Assembly (NCBI GenBank): GCA_039198585.1
Contig: JBCCTJ010000034.1
Location: forward strand, 1-8,261
Reading direction: 5' to 3'
DNA length: 8,261 nucleotides
From: JBCCTJ01 sp039198585
Lineage (GTDB): Bacteria > Bacteroidota > Bacteroidia > Cytophagales > Amoebophilaceae
Made by a program: the position numbers and the translations under genes. Shown in pieces: positions 8,115-8,261 of this stretch. Under the pieces are notes generated by a model. The model had not been told where the DNA came from. It ran no database searches and was given only the letters and a program-made list of their open reading frames with translations. Numbering within the stretch: position 1 is the first letter of the stretch; every line of letters begins with the position of its first letter.

Positions 8115-8261
8115 TTAACCCTCGTTTGAAAAAGCCCCTTTATTTTTGGTCACTTTTCTGAGCTGTCGATGGTAGCCTTCTATTGGATTGGTCGTATAAA
8201 TAAGCTTCCTAATGGGTGCGGTATAGGCAAAATAAGTACTAAGCTTTTCCCAGTTATCTTC
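8115..8261 (-). pseudogene. IS256-family (Mutator-like) transposase, C-terminal part, truncated
   Basis: Minus-strand frame entering from beyond the right edge and open to TAA at 8117-8115 (48 codons visible). It contains the IS256 C-terminal signature IYTTNPIEGYHRQLRK followed by VTKNKGAFSNEG. The Glu of NPIEG is the last residue of the family's DDE catalytic triad and is kept. Full-length members continue for some 40-60 residues beyond this point (a Leu-rich helix, then a KKWTMP-type block), but here the frame stops right after FSNEG. One frame over, LNHLIV might be the beginning of the lost helix, which would mean a one-base frameshift near 8118. The protein is therefore missing its C-terminal tail. 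Whether the part outside the window is intact is unknown. It lies downstream of nothing visible and would be transcribed toward the terminator at 7495-7530. Confidence 0.8.

Noticed and set aside
2656..8261. CRISPR array, toxin-antitoxin pair, defence island or prophage
   Set aside because: No regularly spaced direct repeats, no paired small genes and no phage-type genes could be found.

Overview
The window looks like a gene-poor, AT-rich piece of a Bacteroidota genome with a 23S rRNA gene at one edge. The rRNA sequence type, a promoter match to the Bacteroidota TTTG/TAnnTTTG pattern, the weak use of Shine-Dalgarno sites, and the mass of decayed genes and insertion-sequence remnants around one amino-acid importer together suggest an obligate intracellular member such as the Amoebophilus/Cardinium group. 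The taxonomic placement is inference; a database comparison of the 23S segment would settle it.

Layout. Bases 1-2655 are the 23S rRNA gene on the minus strand, missing about its last 285 nucleotides, which lie beyond the left edge. Upstream of its 5' end (higher coordinates) there is a short leader with two hairpins and a good candidate promoter at 2801-2831. No 16S rRNA or tRNA gene is visible anywhere in the remaining 5.6 kb, so the 23S appears to be transcribed separately from 16S. Bases 3166-4087 hold a decayed lipoprotein gene (plus strand). Bases 4469-5620 hold the only clearly intact protein gene, a branched-chain amino acid importer of the BrnQ/LIVCS family (minus strand). Its leader contains short open frames rich in Leu, Ile and Val. 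Bases 5852-6534 are a second broken gene, once a single-pass membrane protein, and 6538-7348 are the ruined 3' half of a DDE transposase. From 7350 to 7560 lie a strong minus-strand terminator nested in a longer inverted repeat and a doubtful 37-residue frame. A hypothetical 102-codon frame follows at 7581-7889. The right edge (8115-8261, minus strand) is the C-terminal part of an IS256-family transposase that is cut short.

How the parts relate. No operon or multi-gene system is visible. The picture is genome reduction: rRNA and nutrient import are kept, while a lipoprotein, a membrane protein and at least two insertion sequences have decayed next to them. BrnQ fits a host-dependent bacterium that imports Leu/Ile/Val. 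The observations most worth testing are the separately promoted 23S gene, the Leu/Ile/Val-rich leader frames in front of brnQ, and the orphan terminator at 7495-7530. I did not find convincing evidence of a new defence or mobile system.
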